From Sessilibacter corallicola (GTDB taxonomy: Bacteria > Pseudomonadota > Gammaproteobacteria > Pseudomonadales > Cellvibrionaceae): a stretch of DNA of 64,000 bases. The translations under genes and the position numbers were made by a program. The DNA lies in the NCBI RefSeq assembly GCF_021290925.1, contig NZ_JAJSLX010000002.1, positions 1,484,235-1,548,234 on the forward strand, given 5' to 3'. A model generated the notes under the pieces. That model did no database searches and was not told where the DNA came from. It saw only the letters and a program-made list of their open reading frames with translations. Shown here in pieces: positions 46,559 through 56,385 of the stretch; within the stretch, counting starts at the first letter, position 1, and every line of letters starts with the position of its first letter.

Positions 46559-47869
46559 TTACGCAACCACTGCGCTTTCTGTTACTTTTTGTGTTTGATC
46601 GATATTTTTTAAATTTTTACGTTTTTGATAATCAGCAATAAATTCAATTAGGTATTGCGCGTCGTTTTTAACGCCAGAGAATCGACCCGATCCCCAGGTG
46701 TATAACCACGGTAAACCAATAAAGTACAATCCCGGTTCTGAGGTGATTCCACGATCGTGTTGCGGATGGCCTTGACCGTTAAAAACTGGAGCATTTAGCC
46801 ATTCAAATCCTGGTTTAAAACCAATGCACCAAATAATGCTGGTAATGCCAGATTCTTCTAGATTTAACGCACCGCGCTCGGCTTCTGGTTGCCAAACTGG
46901 AGAGTAGCGCGATGGCTCTTCGTCAACCTGAATACCTTGCTGTTCAATCCAAGCGTCGATTCGAGCGTTAATGTTGTTGTAGGTATCGTCGGCTTTGTTG
47001 AGATTTTCGTTGAGATCTAATTCGAATTCCAATTTGCCATTGTTGTAATCCGTCATTAAACCGAACAACTCCATACCTTCGGTTGCGAATTTTCTTAAAT
47101 CGATGTCTCTGCCGCCGTCACGACCGGTAACGTAATGGTTGGTGTTCTGACGAACGTTCTCACCCAGTGAGTGCTCTTTTACCGACATTTGGTAATAACC
47201 CATGTCTTCGAGCCATTCCACGACGTCTTTACCGCGATAGAAACGCGCAACCCGAGGTGCGTTACCGGTGGCTAAAAATACTTTTCGCCCGTCTAGGTGA
47301 AGGTCTTCTGCGATTTGTGCGCCAGATTGCCCAGAACCTACAACCAATACATTACCTTCGGGTAATTGTTTTGAATTTTTGTAATTGGCAGAATGAATTT
47401 GATGAACACTTTTAGGAATCTTTTCGGCCATTCTTGGAATAATCGGTAGGTGATAACCTCCCGAAGCCACCACGATTTGATTGGCCGAAAAAAGCCCTTG
47501 GCTGGTTTCTACTTTGTAAATATCGTCTTGGGTTTTAAAAACGTGTTGAACCGTGACGCCTTCTTTAACCGGTGCATCCACACTTTTACCAAAGCGGTCT
47601 AACCATTCGACGGTTTGTTTGCCGGTCATAAACCCTTTGGGGTCGTTGCCGTCGTAGGGTAATCCTGGCAAATCACATTGCCAGTTAGGTGTAACCAATG
47701 TGAATGAGTCCCAGCGTTCGTTTTTCCAACCGTGGAAGAGGGTGTTTTTTTCGAGGACTAAATGGCTAAGTCCGGCTTGTTGTAAATAGTAACTCATAGT
47801 AACGCCGGATTGACCACCGCCAACGACGATAACATCGTAATGATTAATTGAGGATTCGTGATTTGTCAT
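46559..47869 (-). CDS. MSMEG_0569 family flavin-dependent oxidoreductase (Nit1C)
   Basis: A 436-residue flavoprotein monooxygenase-like enzyme. The FAD motif GGGQSG is at residues 17-22, a second dinucleotide site VVGSGQSG is near 171, and IIWCIGFKPG is a late conserved segment. This is the oxidoreductase of the conserved Nit1C nitrilase cluster. It probably uses FAD and NAD(P)H in the cytosol; its substrate in this cluster is not established. The ATG follows the preceding gene by 40 nt, with GAGAG as ribosome binding site. Confidence 0.85.
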   Translation of the reverse strand: MTNHESSINHYDVIVVGGGQSGVTMSYYLQQAGLSHLVLEKNTLFHGWKNERWDSFTLVTPNWQCDLPGLPYDGNDPKGFMTGKQTVEWLDRFGKSVDAPVKEGVTVQHVFKTQDDIYKVETSQGLFSANQIVVASGGYHLPIIPRMAEKIPKSVHQIHSANYKNSKQLPEGNVLVVGSGQSGAQIAEDLHLDGRKVFLATGNAPRVARFYRGKDVVEWLEDMGYYQMSVKEHSLGENVRQNTNHYVTGRDGGRDIDLRKFATEGMELFGLMTDYNNGKLEFELDLNENLNKADDTYNNINARIDAWIEQQGIQVDEEPSRYSPVWQPEAERGALNLEESGITSIIWCIGFKPGFEWLNAPVFNGQGHPQHDRGITSEPGLYFIGLPWLYTWGSGRFSGVKNDAQYLIEFIADYQKRKNLKNIDQTQKVTESAVVA

Positions 47870-47909
47870 GATGTTACTCTCTCAGAAACTTGCTCTTAAC
47901 GGATTTGGA

Positions 47910-48200
47910 TTAACTTTGTTGCACGATGGATGTGATCGTGATCATTTGGGTTTTGTCTTCAAAAAAGTTGGCTTTCTTTTTAATGGTGTAAAGCTGATCG
48001 CTGGCGCTGGAACAGTGGTAACCGTATTTAGCGGCAACACGTTCGCTGGCTAGGTTTAATGCTTTATCCGCTTTTTTGACAAAATCGGCCAACGTCATTT
48101 CTTGCCCAGATTTAAAGTGTTCGTACAACACGGTTGATGGTGAATAACACTGATCTTCGATTCCATCTGGCCATCGCACGGTAAAATTTACAGCCGGCAT
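47910..48200 (-). CDS. MSMEG_0570 family nitrogen starvation response protein
   Basis: A 96-residue protein that begins MPAVNFTVRWPDGIEDQCYSPST, the pattern of the MSMEG_0570 family, a small constant member of the Nit1C cluster. It has no signal peptide. AGGAG six bases before the ATG is a strong ribosome binding site. The molecular function is unknown. Confidence 0.85.
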   Translation of the reverse strand: MPAVNFTVRWPDGIEDQCYSPSTVLYEHFKSGQEMTLADFVKKADKALNLASERVAAKYGYHCSSASDQLYTIKKKANFFEDKTQMITITSIVQQS

Positions 48201-48227
48201 TGTTCTACTCCTGTTAATTTTTAAACG

Positions 48228-49244
48228 CTAATTTCTTGAATCTTTAAAGCCTGTTAACGCCTCATTATTGAGGTCGTAAAACATTTCGGATTGATTATCA
48301 ATTGTTACTTCTAACTTTTTAGATGAATTAAATTCGCCAATCACTGCAGCGCTGATTTCTCGTTGATGAAATTGCTGCAATAAATCAGGCACTTTGTTTT
48401 TACAGGTTGCGAGTAAATAGCCAAAGCTCGGGAAAGCACGTAGCCAATCTTTCAGTGCCACCTGTTCTGGTTTAGGTATTTGTTCTAAATTTATGGTTGC
48501 GCCAACGTTAGAACTTTCTAACATCATCACCGTAGTGCCGAGTAATCCGGCTTGGCTGATGTCTTTGGCGGCGTGGGCGAATTCTTTTTCCGCGATAGTT
48601 GGCAATATTTCCAGGTCGTCTCGAAGCCGTCCTTCGGGTGCCGTGGTGGCCGCGTTCCAATTTAAACTGTTGTCTTGGAATTGACCGCGTAAATCAATGG
48701 CGGCGATCAAAACATCGCCAGGTTTAGCGGCAAAGCTGCTCAATAAGGTATTGGCATGGCCTAAAATCGATACCGCTAAATAAGGGCTTTCGGAATTTAA
48801 ACTGGTATGACCGCCAACCATGGTCACGTTTAATTGTTTGGCCGCATCGGTTATGCCGCGCATTAACTCGGTTAAATGGGCGTTGTCGTTGGTATTCCAA
48901 ACGGCATTCACCAACGCTGTGGGTCGCCCACCCATAGCGGCGATATCACTGCAATTAACCATGACTGAACACCAACCTGCAAACCACGGTTGTTCGGCAA
49001 CGAGTTTGGGTTGCATGCCTTCAATGGCGAATAATTGGTATCCGTTATCAGTGGGAATGGCCGCAGTATCGTCGCCATTCGGTTGCCAATTTGTCGGTAG
49101 CGAGGGCAATAATTGGCTTACTTGGGCGATGTCTTTTTTGCTGTTTAATCCGCTGTATTGACGAATAAATTCAAGCAATGATTTGAGATTATCGTCTTCG
49201 CTAACCAAACTCCGTTGATCTAAGTTGTGAGCCATAGTCCCCAT
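48228..49244 (-). CDS. Sll0787 family AIR synthase-like protein
   Basis: A 338-residue protein related to aminoimidazole ribonucleotide synthase and to HypE/ThiL-type ATP-binding enzymes. NGDDTAAI is the ATP/metal site, SVMVNCSDIAAMGGRPTALVNAV and VGGHTS are characteristic of the superfamily, and AAKDISQAGLLGTTVMMLE completes it. It is the sll0787 member of the Nit1C cluster. The ATG shares one base with the TAA of the GNAT gene (TAATG), so the two are translationally coupled. Its reaction is not known. Confidence 0.87.
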   Translation of the reverse strand: MGTMAHNLDQRSLVSEDDNLKSLLEFIRQYSGLNSKKDIAQVSQLLPSLPTNWQPNGDDTAAIPTDNGYQLFAIEGMQPKLVAEQPWFAGWCSVMVNCSDIAAMGGRPTALVNAVWNTNDNAHLTELMRGITDAAKQLNVTMVGGHTSLNSESPYLAVSILGHANTLLSSFAAKPGDVLIAAIDLRGQFQDNSLNWNAATTAPEGRLRDDLEILPTIAEKEFAHAAKDISQAGLLGTTVMMLESSNVGATINLEQIPKPEQVALKDWLRAFPSFGYLLATCKNKVPDLLQQFHQREISAAVIGEFNSSKKLEVTIDNQSEMFYDLNNEALTGFKDSRN

Positions 49245-49849
49245 TAAATGGCCTCCGCTAACGGTGGTAACTCAACCGGTAATTGCAGCCACGGTGACGG
49301 GCTTGAGTTGTCGTTTATTCGTTTTCTTTTTCGGGCTTTGATTACAAATCCACTGTTAGGTTGGTGACAGGGCGGGTAAGCAGATAAATCCGCTTCCATA
49401 ACTGCGTGAATTTGACCAAAAATAACTTTGTATTCTGTTGTCGACCAATTTAAGCGCTTAAACAGTGTTTCATTTTGTTTTTGCACCGTTGCCTTAAACT
49501 GAGTGCAATTTAAGGCGTGAGCACTGGATACTGCTAACCGAATTAAGGTTGCACCCAATTGCCCTTGCTTTCGAAATGCAGAATCTACCGCTAAGCGTGA
49601 GCCGTACCAAAGACCGGGTTCTTCTTCGTGAATGCGCACGGTGCCAACAACCTGTTGATGCCAACCACCGTTATTGCCCAGTGCTACTAATATTTTGGCT
49701 TGGTCATCAATGGCGTCTTTATCACTGCCTTTAAACAGTTTTTGCTCATCACAGAATACTTTTTTTCGTAACGCAAACGCTTGATTAATTTCCCACGGCA
49801 ACGTGGCCCATTTAATGGTGTAATCTGAGTATTCTGTTGCTATTGCCAT
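49244..49849 (-). CDS. MSMEG_0567/Sll0786 family N-acetyltransferase
   Basis: A 201-residue GNAT protein of the Nit1C cluster. IKWATLPWEINQAFALRKKVFCDEQKLF is the family N-terminus and YGSRLAVDSAFRKQGQLGATLIRLAV includes the acetyl-CoA loop R-K-Q-G-Q-L-G-A. The acyl acceptor is unknown. It lies between the radical SAM and AIR-synthase-like genes, as in other organisms with this cluster. Confidence 0.86.
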   Translation of the reverse strand: MAIATEYSDYTIKWATLPWEINQAFALRKKVFCDEQKLFKGSDKDAIDDQAKILVALGNNGGWHQQVVGTVRIHEEEPGLWYGSRLAVDSAFRKQGQLGATLIRLAVSSAHALNCTQFKATVQKQNETLFKRLNWSTTEYKVIFGQIHAVMEADLSAYPPCHQPNSGFVIKARKRKRINDNSSPSPWLQLPVELPPLAEAI

Positions 49850-49915
49850 ATTATTAATTCCAAATAATTAAAAATAAGATGAGCGTTACTCGTGTATTAG
49901 TACGTAAATATCGAT

Positions 49916-51058
49916 TTAGGCAACGTTAGAGCTTTCGTTATTAGAGCCTTCGTTTTCGTAGCTCGATAACGTTGAGCAAGCTCCGCACTTGCCACAACCG
50001 GCTTTTATGTTTTCAGCCAGTAAACCCGTTTCGGATAAACGCTTACCCAATGGTGCTAATACGGATTTCATAAATTCAGCCGTTGGCGGTGTGTGATCTT
50101 CTAATGGTGTACCGCGAATTGGCACAAAGGGCACAACAAACGGATACACACCAATGTCGATTAATTCGTATCCGGTATTAATTAAAGTCTCTACGCTGTC
50201 GCCCAAGCCTGCCAAAATATAGGTGCTGACTTGTCCGCGGCCAAAAACTTTAACCGCATCAGCAAACGCCGACATGTATTGTTCAAGAGTAATTTCTGCT
50301 TTGCCGGGCATAATTTCTTTGCGCAATTCCGGGGTAATGACTTCTAAGTGCATTCCCAGAGAATCAATACCGGCGTCTTTCATGCGTTGATACCAAACAG
50401 CATCGGCGGGCGGTTCACATTGGCCTTGTACGGGTAAATTCACCGCCGCTTTAATGGCCTCGGCACTTTCGCATAAAACCTGTGCGCCGCGATCCGATGT
50501 TGCTGGAGTTCCCGTGGTTAACACCATGTGACTAACACCATCAAGCTCAACCGCCGCTTTTGCCACTTCGGCCAATTGTTGCGGGGTTTTGTGAGCGATG
50601 GTTCGACCGGCTCTTAGTGATTGGCCAATTGAGCAAAATTTACAGGCTTTTTTGCGGCTTTCGTAACGAATGCACGTTTGCAATATGGTCGTCGCTAATA
50701 CGTCTTTACTGTGCAGTGTTGCTAAGTGCGAGTAGGGAATACCGTCAGCAGTTTTTAATTGATAAAAATTCGGTTCACTGGCAAATGAAACATCGGTTAA
50801 TGGAATTAAATTATCGTCTTTTTCATAAATAATTTGATCGCCATTACCGGTTGATTCCATGGAAAACGGCGAAGTCCATGTGGACTCGCTGTAAATCGGC
50901 ACCATAATGGTAGTGTCGTTTACCGTCACCGCTTGGTGATCAGAAGGGCCCGCACCGCCACGTCGACTGACGTGACGTTGATCGGCACTGGTTAGACGCA
51001 AACCGTGCGTCTGTAACTCAGTAATTAATTGCTGATGAGAGGTTTTTTTCTGGCTCAT
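49916..51058 (-). CDS. MSMEG_0568 family radical SAM protein
   Basis: A 380-residue radical SAM enzyme of the Nit1C cluster. The [4Fe-4S] cysteines sit in [15 protein letters not shown] (Cys129, Cys139 and Cys142 from ATG 51058), giving a C-x9-C-x2-C spacing rather than the common C-x3-C-x2-C; the long spacing is a family trait as far as I know. Near the C-terminus CGKCGAC may bind a second cluster. The start at 51058 is supported by AAGGA about 6 nt upstream; it overlaps the nitrilase end by 41 nt. The product is unknown. Confidence 0.87.
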   Translation of the reverse strand: MSQKKTSHQQLITELQTHGLRLTSADQRHVSRRGGAGPSDHQAVTVNDTTIMVPIYSESTWTSPFSMESTGNGDQIIYEKDDNLIPLTDVSFASEPNFYQLKTADGIPYSHLATLHSKDVLATTILQTCIRYESRKKACKFCSIGQSLRAGRTIAHKTPQQLAEVAKAAVELDGVSHMVLTTGTPATSDRGAQVLCESAEAIKAAVNLPVQGQCEPPADAVWYQRMKDAGIDSLGMHLEVITPELRKEIMPGKAEITLEQYMSAFADAVKVFGRGQVSTYILAGLGDSVETLINTGYELIDIGVYPFVVPFVPIRGTPLEDHTPPTAEFMKSVLAPLGKRLSETGLLAENIKAGCGKCGACSTLSSYENEGSNNESSNVA

Positions 51059-52034
51059 GGTTATTTCCTTCTTTTTCCGAGAATTCAGAATAATCACTGT
51101 CAGCTTGCATTGAGTGTGCGTAACGAGCGGGCTTGTCGTTAATTAATAAACTCAGTAATTCTGGTCGTGCGTAATGACCGACGGAATCCATCATGCGTTT
51201 ACGTTTGGTAATCAGAGCAAAATCCAAATCAGCAACAACCAAACCTTCACCCGATGTCAACGGCTCGGCGAGGTGTTTACCTTCTGGAGAAATAATGGCG
51301 GTATTACAGCCACCTCTTAAGGCTTGTTGTAATTTTTCGTCTTTGGTGACGGATTCGATTTGGGTATCGGTGAGCCATCCGGTGGAGTTAACAACAAAAC
51401 AACCCGATTCCAACGCGTGGTGGCGTATGGTTGCTTCGATTTGATCGGCAAATACAGGGCCTACCAAAGATCCCGGAAATTGACTGCAATGAATTTGTTC
51501 GTGTTGCGTCATTAATGCGTAGCGGGCGAGGGGATTGTAATGCTCCCAACAAGCCAGAGCACCAACGCGACCAATTTGAGTTTCTGCGACTTTTAATCCG
51601 GCGGCATCGCCTTGGCCCCAAATCATTCTTTCGTGATACGTAGGCGTAATTTTTCGACGCTTCAATACTAATTCGCCATCGGCATCGAAAATTAATTGCG
51701 TGTTATAAATACTGCCGTGATCGCGTTCGTTGACTCCCAACACAACGACCATGCCGTACTGACGCGCGCATTCGCTCACGGCTTGAGTGATTGGTCCTGG
51801 TACAACCACCGCTTGTTCATACAAACGAAGATGTTCTGCACCGCAGGCAACGGCTGGGTAAACAAACGAAAAATAAGGGTAATAGGGCACAAACGTTTCT
51901 GGAAAAACAATTAATTCCACACCGCGTGCGTGCGCTTCTTCCATCGCAGATAACACTTTGGCCAGCGTACCGTTCGCACTTTCTAAATCCGGTGCAATTT
52001 GAACGGCCGCGGCCCTAACCATTTTATTGGTCAT
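51018..52034 (-). CDS. Nit1-type nitrilase (Sll0784 family)
   Basis: A 338-residue nitrilase, the defining enzyme of the Nit1C cluster, which hydrolyses a nitrile to a carboxylate and ammonia. The catalytic triad is visible as Glu46 in VFPETFVPY, Lys128 in [10 protein letters not shown] and Cys162 in [15 protein letters not shown] start it at ATG 52034, with AAGGA ten bases upstream; 17 more codons to 52085 would overlap the upstream gene. In pseudomonads the Nit1C cluster has been linked to use of cyanide as nitrogen source. The natural substrate in this organism is inferred only. Confidence 0.93.
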   Translation of the reverse strand: MTNKMVRAAAVQIAPDLESANGTLAKVLSAMEEAHARGVELIVFPETFVPYYPYFSFVYPAVACGAEHLRLYEQAVVVPGPITQAVSECARQYGMVVVLGVNERDHGSIYNTQLIFDADGELVLKRRKITPTYHERMIWGQGDAAGLKVAETQIGRVGALACWEHYNPLARYALMTQHEQIHCSQFPGSLVGPVFADQIEATIRHHALESGCFVVNSTGWLTDTQIESVTKDEKLQQALRGGCNTAIISPEGKHLAEPLTSGEGLVVADLDFALITKRKRMMDSVGHYARPELLSLLINDKPARYAHSMQADSDYSEFSEKEGNNHEPEKNLSSAINY

Positions 52035-52047
52035 GACCGCACAATCC

Positions 52048-52530
52048 TTATAGAGTCCAGGTATCAACAACAACTGCATTGTCACGAATGTGCAGCAGTT
52101 TTAAATCCAAAACATCAAGCGGATTAATTGGAATAATGCCTTCAATTAAAGAAGGTTCGCCGTGTCCGTACAGCGCTTGAAGGGCAAATCGGCACGCGTA
52201 CACTTTGCCGCCTTCAGACATAAATTTCTTAAGTTGATTGGCGTAGTTTTGATGACCGGCGAACGCTTCGTCACCTAGAGTTGGGAAACCGCGTTGAATA
52301 CCAAGAGTAACCCCTGGGCCATACAATAAAATTGAGGTTTCGTAACCTTTACGCAAAAGACGCGTGGCTTGCAGCATATTGACTAAGCCAATGGAACCTT
52401 CGAAAGCAACGGTGTGGAATGTCACTAACGCTTTTTCGCCTTCTTCTGCTTTTACATCTTCAAAGACTTTCTCTTCGTAATCGACAAAAAAGTCGCCGTC
52501 TTTGTGCAAAGGTTGAGTAATAGCTGGCAT
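52048..52530 (-). CDS. MSMEG_0572/Sll0783 family protein (Nit1C)
   Basis: A 160-residue protein, the first gene of the operon, resembling the MSMEG_0572/Sll0783 family, a DsrE-like small protein of the Nit1C cluster ([37 protein letters not shown]). I start at ATG 52530 because AAGGAGC lies eight bases upstream; the 22-codon extension to 52596 has no such signal and runs through the regulatory repeats. The function is unknown. It precedes the nitrilase by 13 nt. Confidence 0.85.
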   Translation of the reverse strand: MPAITQPLHKDGDFFVDYEEKVFEDVKAEEGEKALVTFHTVAFEGSIGLVNMLQATRLLRKGYETSILLYGPGVTLGIQRGFPTLGDEAFAGHQNYANQLKKFMSEGGKVYACRFALQALYGHGEPSLIEGIIPINPLDVLDLKLLHIRDNAVVVDTWTL

Positions 52531-52877
52531 CTGATATTGCTCCTTGTTATAGGTATGGATTAATTGAAAGCATTGATATGCAATCAATTTATGCAATCAC
52601 ACTAGAGCAATTACGAGACCAAATGGAATTATCCAGATTGCAATCAATATGCAATCAAATAGATGTCGGGGAAATTTTCAGAAAGAAAATTTTTTATTTA
52701 TTGTTGAAAAAGCAATCATCATGCAATCAATATTTTTTGATAATACGCACTCAAGTTGTGCAATAACCCGTTGTGTGCACAATAATATTTCTAATTTTTA
52801 TCGGTATTTGCTTACAGTAGTGCACGCCATGCGATAAAGGGTACAATCAATCTAATAATTGATTGGTATAAGAATCT
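52531..52877. promoter_or_regulatory. Divergent control region of the Nit1C operon and mocR-like gene, with paired TGATTGCA repeats
   Basis: Three pairs of the 8-mer TGCAATCA (TGATTGCA on the operon strand) occur: 52579-52586 and 52592-52599 (13 bases apart), 52639-52646 and 52650-52657 (11 apart), and a pair at 52711-52718 (first base A) and 52722-52729 (11 apart). Near the regulator start an inverted repeat, CAATCAAT (52844-52851) and ATTGATTG (52858-52865), uses the same core. MocR-type regulators are known to bind direct repeats, so these are probably its sites. The inverted repeat abuts an extended -10, TGG-TATAAG (52864-52872). Confidence 0.7.
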
Positions 52878-54278
52878 ATGGATAACACCGAACTGCGGCG
52901 CTGGGTGCGTCGGTTAAAAGACGCTAAGGGCCAGCCTACGTATCGTTTGATTGCAGACCTAATTGCCGAGGGCATTGACACCGGGCGCTTACAAGCCAGA
53001 GAGCGGCTGCCGACATTAAGAGAATTAGCAAACGCCACCGGCATTAATTACACCACCGCTGCGCGAGCGTACACCGAAGCGAAAAAGCGCGGTCTTATTG
53101 ATTCGCATCCGGGTTCTGGAACCTTTGTTAAAGGCCGAACCGTATCGGTGCAGCCAAGTCTTGGCAGTTACGAGATGACCATGAATTTGGTGGTCGAGCC
53201 TTCCATTCCGACATTAATAGAGCAAATCAAAGACAGCGCAATCAGTGTACTTGCACAAAAAGACATTTATTCGTTATTGCGCTACCAGAGTTTTGGCGGC
53301 ACGCCGGAAAATAAAGAAGCAGCTTTAATATGGTTGGATCGCAGCATTCCAAAAGCCAGCATGGATCAAGTATTAATTTGTCCGGGTATTCATTCGGCGT
53401 TGGTAGGATTGATGACGTCGTTATTTAATAAAGGCCAGGAACTGTGCGTAGACAGTTTGGTGTATCCGGGAATAAAAGCCATCGCTGCGCAAATGGGAAT
53501 TGGTTTAAGTTCGATAGAACGCGATTCTTCCGGGCCTTTAGTTCGACCGTTTGAAGATTTGTGTAAGGCGGGAAATGTGGGGGCGTTGTATATTAATCCC
53601 ACCATTCATAATCCAACCACAACCACAATTCCGCTTTCGCGTCGCGAAGCTTTAGCCGATGTCGCCCTGCGCTACAGCATTCCTATTATTGAAGACGACG
53701 CTTATTCGATGCTTGCCGAAACAGCACCTCCGGCTTTTGCCGAACTCGCGCCGGAATTAACTTGGTACATTACCGGCACCTCAAAATGTTTTGGTCCAGG
53801 AGTTCGGTCAGCGTTTTTGTACACGCCCGGTCGACGTCACAGCCAAAGAATTGCCGGCGCCATGCGTGCAATGAATGTTATGTCGAGCCCATTAACCGAC
53901 GCAATGGTGAGCCAATGGATACTTGATGGCACCGCAGATTCCATGTTGTCCGCCATTCGAAGAGAAGCCATTGCGCGACTTAAAATTGCCGAACAGCAAT
54001 TAGGAACGACAGCAGTTTGTGGTGCGCAAGGCGCTTTTCATCTTTGGTTAAAATTACCGAAAAGCTCCGAGTGGAATCCGTCAGAATTAGCGGTGCATTT
54101 ACGAGAAATGGGCGTGAGTGCTGTATCGAGTGCTGCTTTTTCTACCGACAATAATCCGCCGGCAGCAGTTCGTTTGTGTTTTGGCGGCCCCATTACTCGT
54201 GAACAATGGGCCGAGTCTTTAACACGGGTAAGCGAAGCGGTTGAACAGCCTGCGTATTTAGCAACGGGAATGCATTAA
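52878..54278 (+). CDS. MocR-type regulator (GntR HTH plus PLP aminotransferase domain)
   Basis: A 466-residue regulator. Residues about 10-80 are a GntR winged helix (LIAEGIDTGRLQARERLPTLRELANATGINYTTAARAY). The rest is a fold-type I aminotransferase domain with the PLP lysine Lys303 in GTSKCFGPG. In this family the effector is usually an amine or a PLP derivative. It is divergent from the Nit1C operon and likely controls it. TATAAG only five bases before the ATG, with no ribosome binding site, suggests a leaderless transcript. It ends 2 nt before the convergent MDR gene. Confidence 0.9.
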   Translation: MDNTELRRWVRRLKDAKGQPTYRLIADLIAEGIDTGRLQARERLPTLRELANATGINYTTAARAYTEAKKRGLIDSHPGSGTFVKGRTVSVQPSLGSYEMTMNLVVEPSIPTLIEQIKDSAISVLAQKDIYSLLRYQSFGGTPENKEAALIWLDRSIPKASMDQVLICPGIHSALVGLMTSLFNKGQELCVDSLVYPGIKAIAAQMGIGLSSIERDSSGPLVRPFEDLCKAGNVGALYINPTIHNPTTTTIPLSRREALADVALRYSIPIIEDDAYSMLAETAPPAFAELAPELTWYITGTSKCFGPGVRSAFLYTPGRRHSQRIAGAMRAMNVMSSPLTDAMVSQWILDGTADSMLSAIRREAIARLKIAEQQLGTTAVCGAQGAFHLWLKLPKSSEWNPSELAVHLREMGVSAVSSAAFSTDNNPPAAVRLCFGGPITREQWAESLTRVSEAVEQPAYLATGMH

Positions 54279-54280
54279 TT

Positions 54281-55345
54281 TTAATGATTAATTAATACCA
54301 GCTTGCCGGTGAATTTTTTAGCCATAAAATCTTTTTGTGCTTGCTGGATTTCGTGCAGTGGGTAAGTTTTAGAGACCATGGGTTTAATTTCATGGGATTC
54401 TATGTATTTAATGATATTTTCAAAAACGAACCTTGGCTGATAAGTACAACCGATAAATGTTAAATCTTTCAGATAGAGTGTACGTATATCAAAATTGACA
54501 ATGGGTCCAGCAATCGCGCCTGCAACAATGTAGCGGCCGCCAACACGTAATATTTCTGGTAATTCTGTAAATTGATTTCCTGCCACTAAATCTAAAACGG
54601 TGTCTACGCAATTTTTGCCCAGGGTTTTAATTAATGAACTGCCTTTACCAATCACTTGGTCTGCGCCAAGTGATTTAACCAGAGCTTGCTTACTTTCACT
54701 GCAAATCGTGATTGCTTTTGCATTTCTACGTTTTGCCAACTGAATAGCGGCGCTGCCAACTCCCCCGGAAGCGCCGGTAATCAATACGGTTTGATTCTCT
54801 GATATTTGGGCACGATCGATCATGTTTTCTGCGGTCGAGTAAGCGCAAGGAAAAGAGGCAAGTTCGGCATCAGTCATGTTCGATTGTATTGAATAGGCTT
54901 CTGTACTTGGGCAAGTGGTGTATTGCGAAAAAGCGCCATTACACTCTGATCCAAATGTCAGGCATTGAAATCCGTCGTCGTCCTGAACATCTTGAATCGG
55001 CCGAACTAAAACGCGTTCTCCTATACGTGAACGGTTAATATTTTTGCCCACTTCAACAATTTCACCACAGCAATCTGCACCTTGTATTCTCGGAAAGGTT
55101 ATCGGTTTACCAGACCAACTGGCGTCGTCACGGGTAATATTTAGTGTTTGGTTTTCCAACTCGTTGGTTGGCTTGGTAACACTTTTTGAATACCAGCCAA
55201 TTCGAGTATTAATATCGGTGTTGTTAACACCAGCGGCTCTCACGCGGATGAGCACTTCATTTGCGTTTGGGGTGGGGATTTCTAGGTCGGTTCTGTATTC
55301 GAGGGCGTCTATCCCTCCGTGTTTGGTTAATAAGACGGCAAACAT
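54281..55345 (-). CDS. MDR superfamily (quinone-type) oxidoreductase
   Basis: A medium-chain dehydrogenase/reductase of about 354 residues. FAVLLTKHGGIDALEYR and RVRAAGVNNTDINTRIGWY form the GroES-like domain, and LITGASGGVGSAAIQLAKRR is the NADP-binding motif of quinone-reductase type members. ADCCGEIVEVG contains cysteines in place of the catalytic GHE, so a zinc-dependent alcohol dehydrogenase is unlikely. An ATG at 55447 would add 34 residues without homology. It is divergent from a LysR gene, its probable regulator. The substrate is not known. Confidence 0.85.
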   Translation of the reverse strand: MFAVLLTKHGGIDALEYRTDLEIPTPNANEVLIRVRAAGVNNTDINTRIGWYSKSVTKPTNELENQTLNITRDDASWSGKPITFPRIQGADCCGEIVEVGKNINRSRIGERVLVRPIQDVQDDDGFQCLTFGSECNGAFSQYTTCPSTEAYSIQSNMTDAELASFPCAYSTAENMIDRAQISENQTVLITGASGGVGSAAIQLAKRRNAKAITICSESKQALVKSLGADQVIGKGSSLIKTLGKNCVDTVLDLVAGNQFTELPEILRVGGRYIVAGAIAGPIVNFDIRTLYLKDLTFIGCTYQPRFVFENIIKYIESHEIKPMVSKTYPLHEIQQAQKDFMAKKFTGKLVLINH

Positions 55346-55518
55346 TTTTCCCGTAGAGCTGGCTTTCGACACGCTTTTCTCCAAACAGTGAGGTATTTTG
55401 ATAAGCGTCACTGTGTATTTATCGTATTCAGATTGATTCACTTGCATTTGAAATTAATTTATTTACGTAATTTAGACAATCGAATTCTTATAAATCAGTA
55501 AATTAGAGATTCTAAATT

Positions 55519-56385
55519 ATGGAGCCAGTTATTGATCTGGAGCTTCTTCGCGCTTTTGTTGTAGTTGCGCGATCTGGAGAATTTAAGAAAGCGGCGGATA
55601 TTCTGTGTCGATCACAAGGTGCGATCAGTGTGAAAGTTAAACGCTTAGAAGAGCAAGTTGGTCATTGTTTGATGATACGGAATAACCGCGGAATACGATT
55701 GACCGATGAAGGAGAGACACTTCTCAGTTACGGTGAGCAGTTGTTACAAATGAGCTCTTCTGCGTTAGAAGCGCTTAACGCCAAGGGAATTAGCGGGAAA
55801 ATGACGATTGGTATTCCCACGGATTATGTGCAAAGTTTTCTCCATAAATTAATGCCGTTATTTCGGCAAGAAATGCCCAATTTAGATCCGACTATTATTT
55901 GTAATCGCAGCCGGAATTTATCGGAATTAATTCGTACCAATAAATTAGAGATAGCCATTATTGCGTCAGAAAAAGATTTCGGCGCGAGTAGCTTAATAGG
56001 TTCCGAGCGGTTAATTTGGTGTGGGCCAAAACATCATCGAATAGACAATAACGGGGTATTGCCGATTGCGTTATTTGACGAGAATTGCATTCTTAGAGAC
56101 ATCAGTTTGAGAGTGCTGAAAAAAAGCAAAGCTAATTACAAGGTGGTTTTAACCAGTTCTGTGATGGAAAATCTTGTTTCAGCGGTAAGTCTGGGGTTTG
56201 CGGTGTCGTTGTTACCAGAATCTTTAGTGAACGAAAAAACTATGTGTCCGCTTTCTGATAAATTATTTAATAATTACGAGGAAATAAAAATAGCATTAAT
56301 CGGCTCAAAAAATATCAACAAATCTACCGTTGAAAACATCGCGGGTCTTATTAGGCGTTCTTATGTCGGGAGCTTAAGTGTTTGA
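55519..56385 (+). CDS. LysR family transcriptional regulator
   Basis: A 288-residue LysR-type regulator. The winged helix is LLRAFVVVARSGEFKKAADILCRSQGAISVKVKRLEEQVG, and the effector domain starts near residue 90 (KMTIGIPTDYVQSFLHKLMP). The spacer to the divergent MDR gene is short (71 bases to the longer start), so it most likely regulates that gene. The ligand is unknown. It is unrelated to the downstream sugar locus as far as the operators show. Confidence 0.9.
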   Translation: MEPVIDLELLRAFVVVARSGEFKKAADILCRSQGAISVKVKRLEEQVGHCLMIRNNRGIRLTDEGETLLSYGEQLLQMSSSALEALNAKGISGKMTIGIPTDYVQSFLHKLMPLFRQEMPNLDPTIICNRSRNLSELIRTNKLEIAIIASEKDFGASSLIGSERLIWCGPKHHRIDNNGVLPIALFDENCILRDISLRVLKKSKANYKVVLTSSVMENLVSAVSLGFAVSLLPESLVNEKTMCPLSDKLFNNYEEIKIALIGSKNINKSTVENIAGLIRRSYVGSLSV

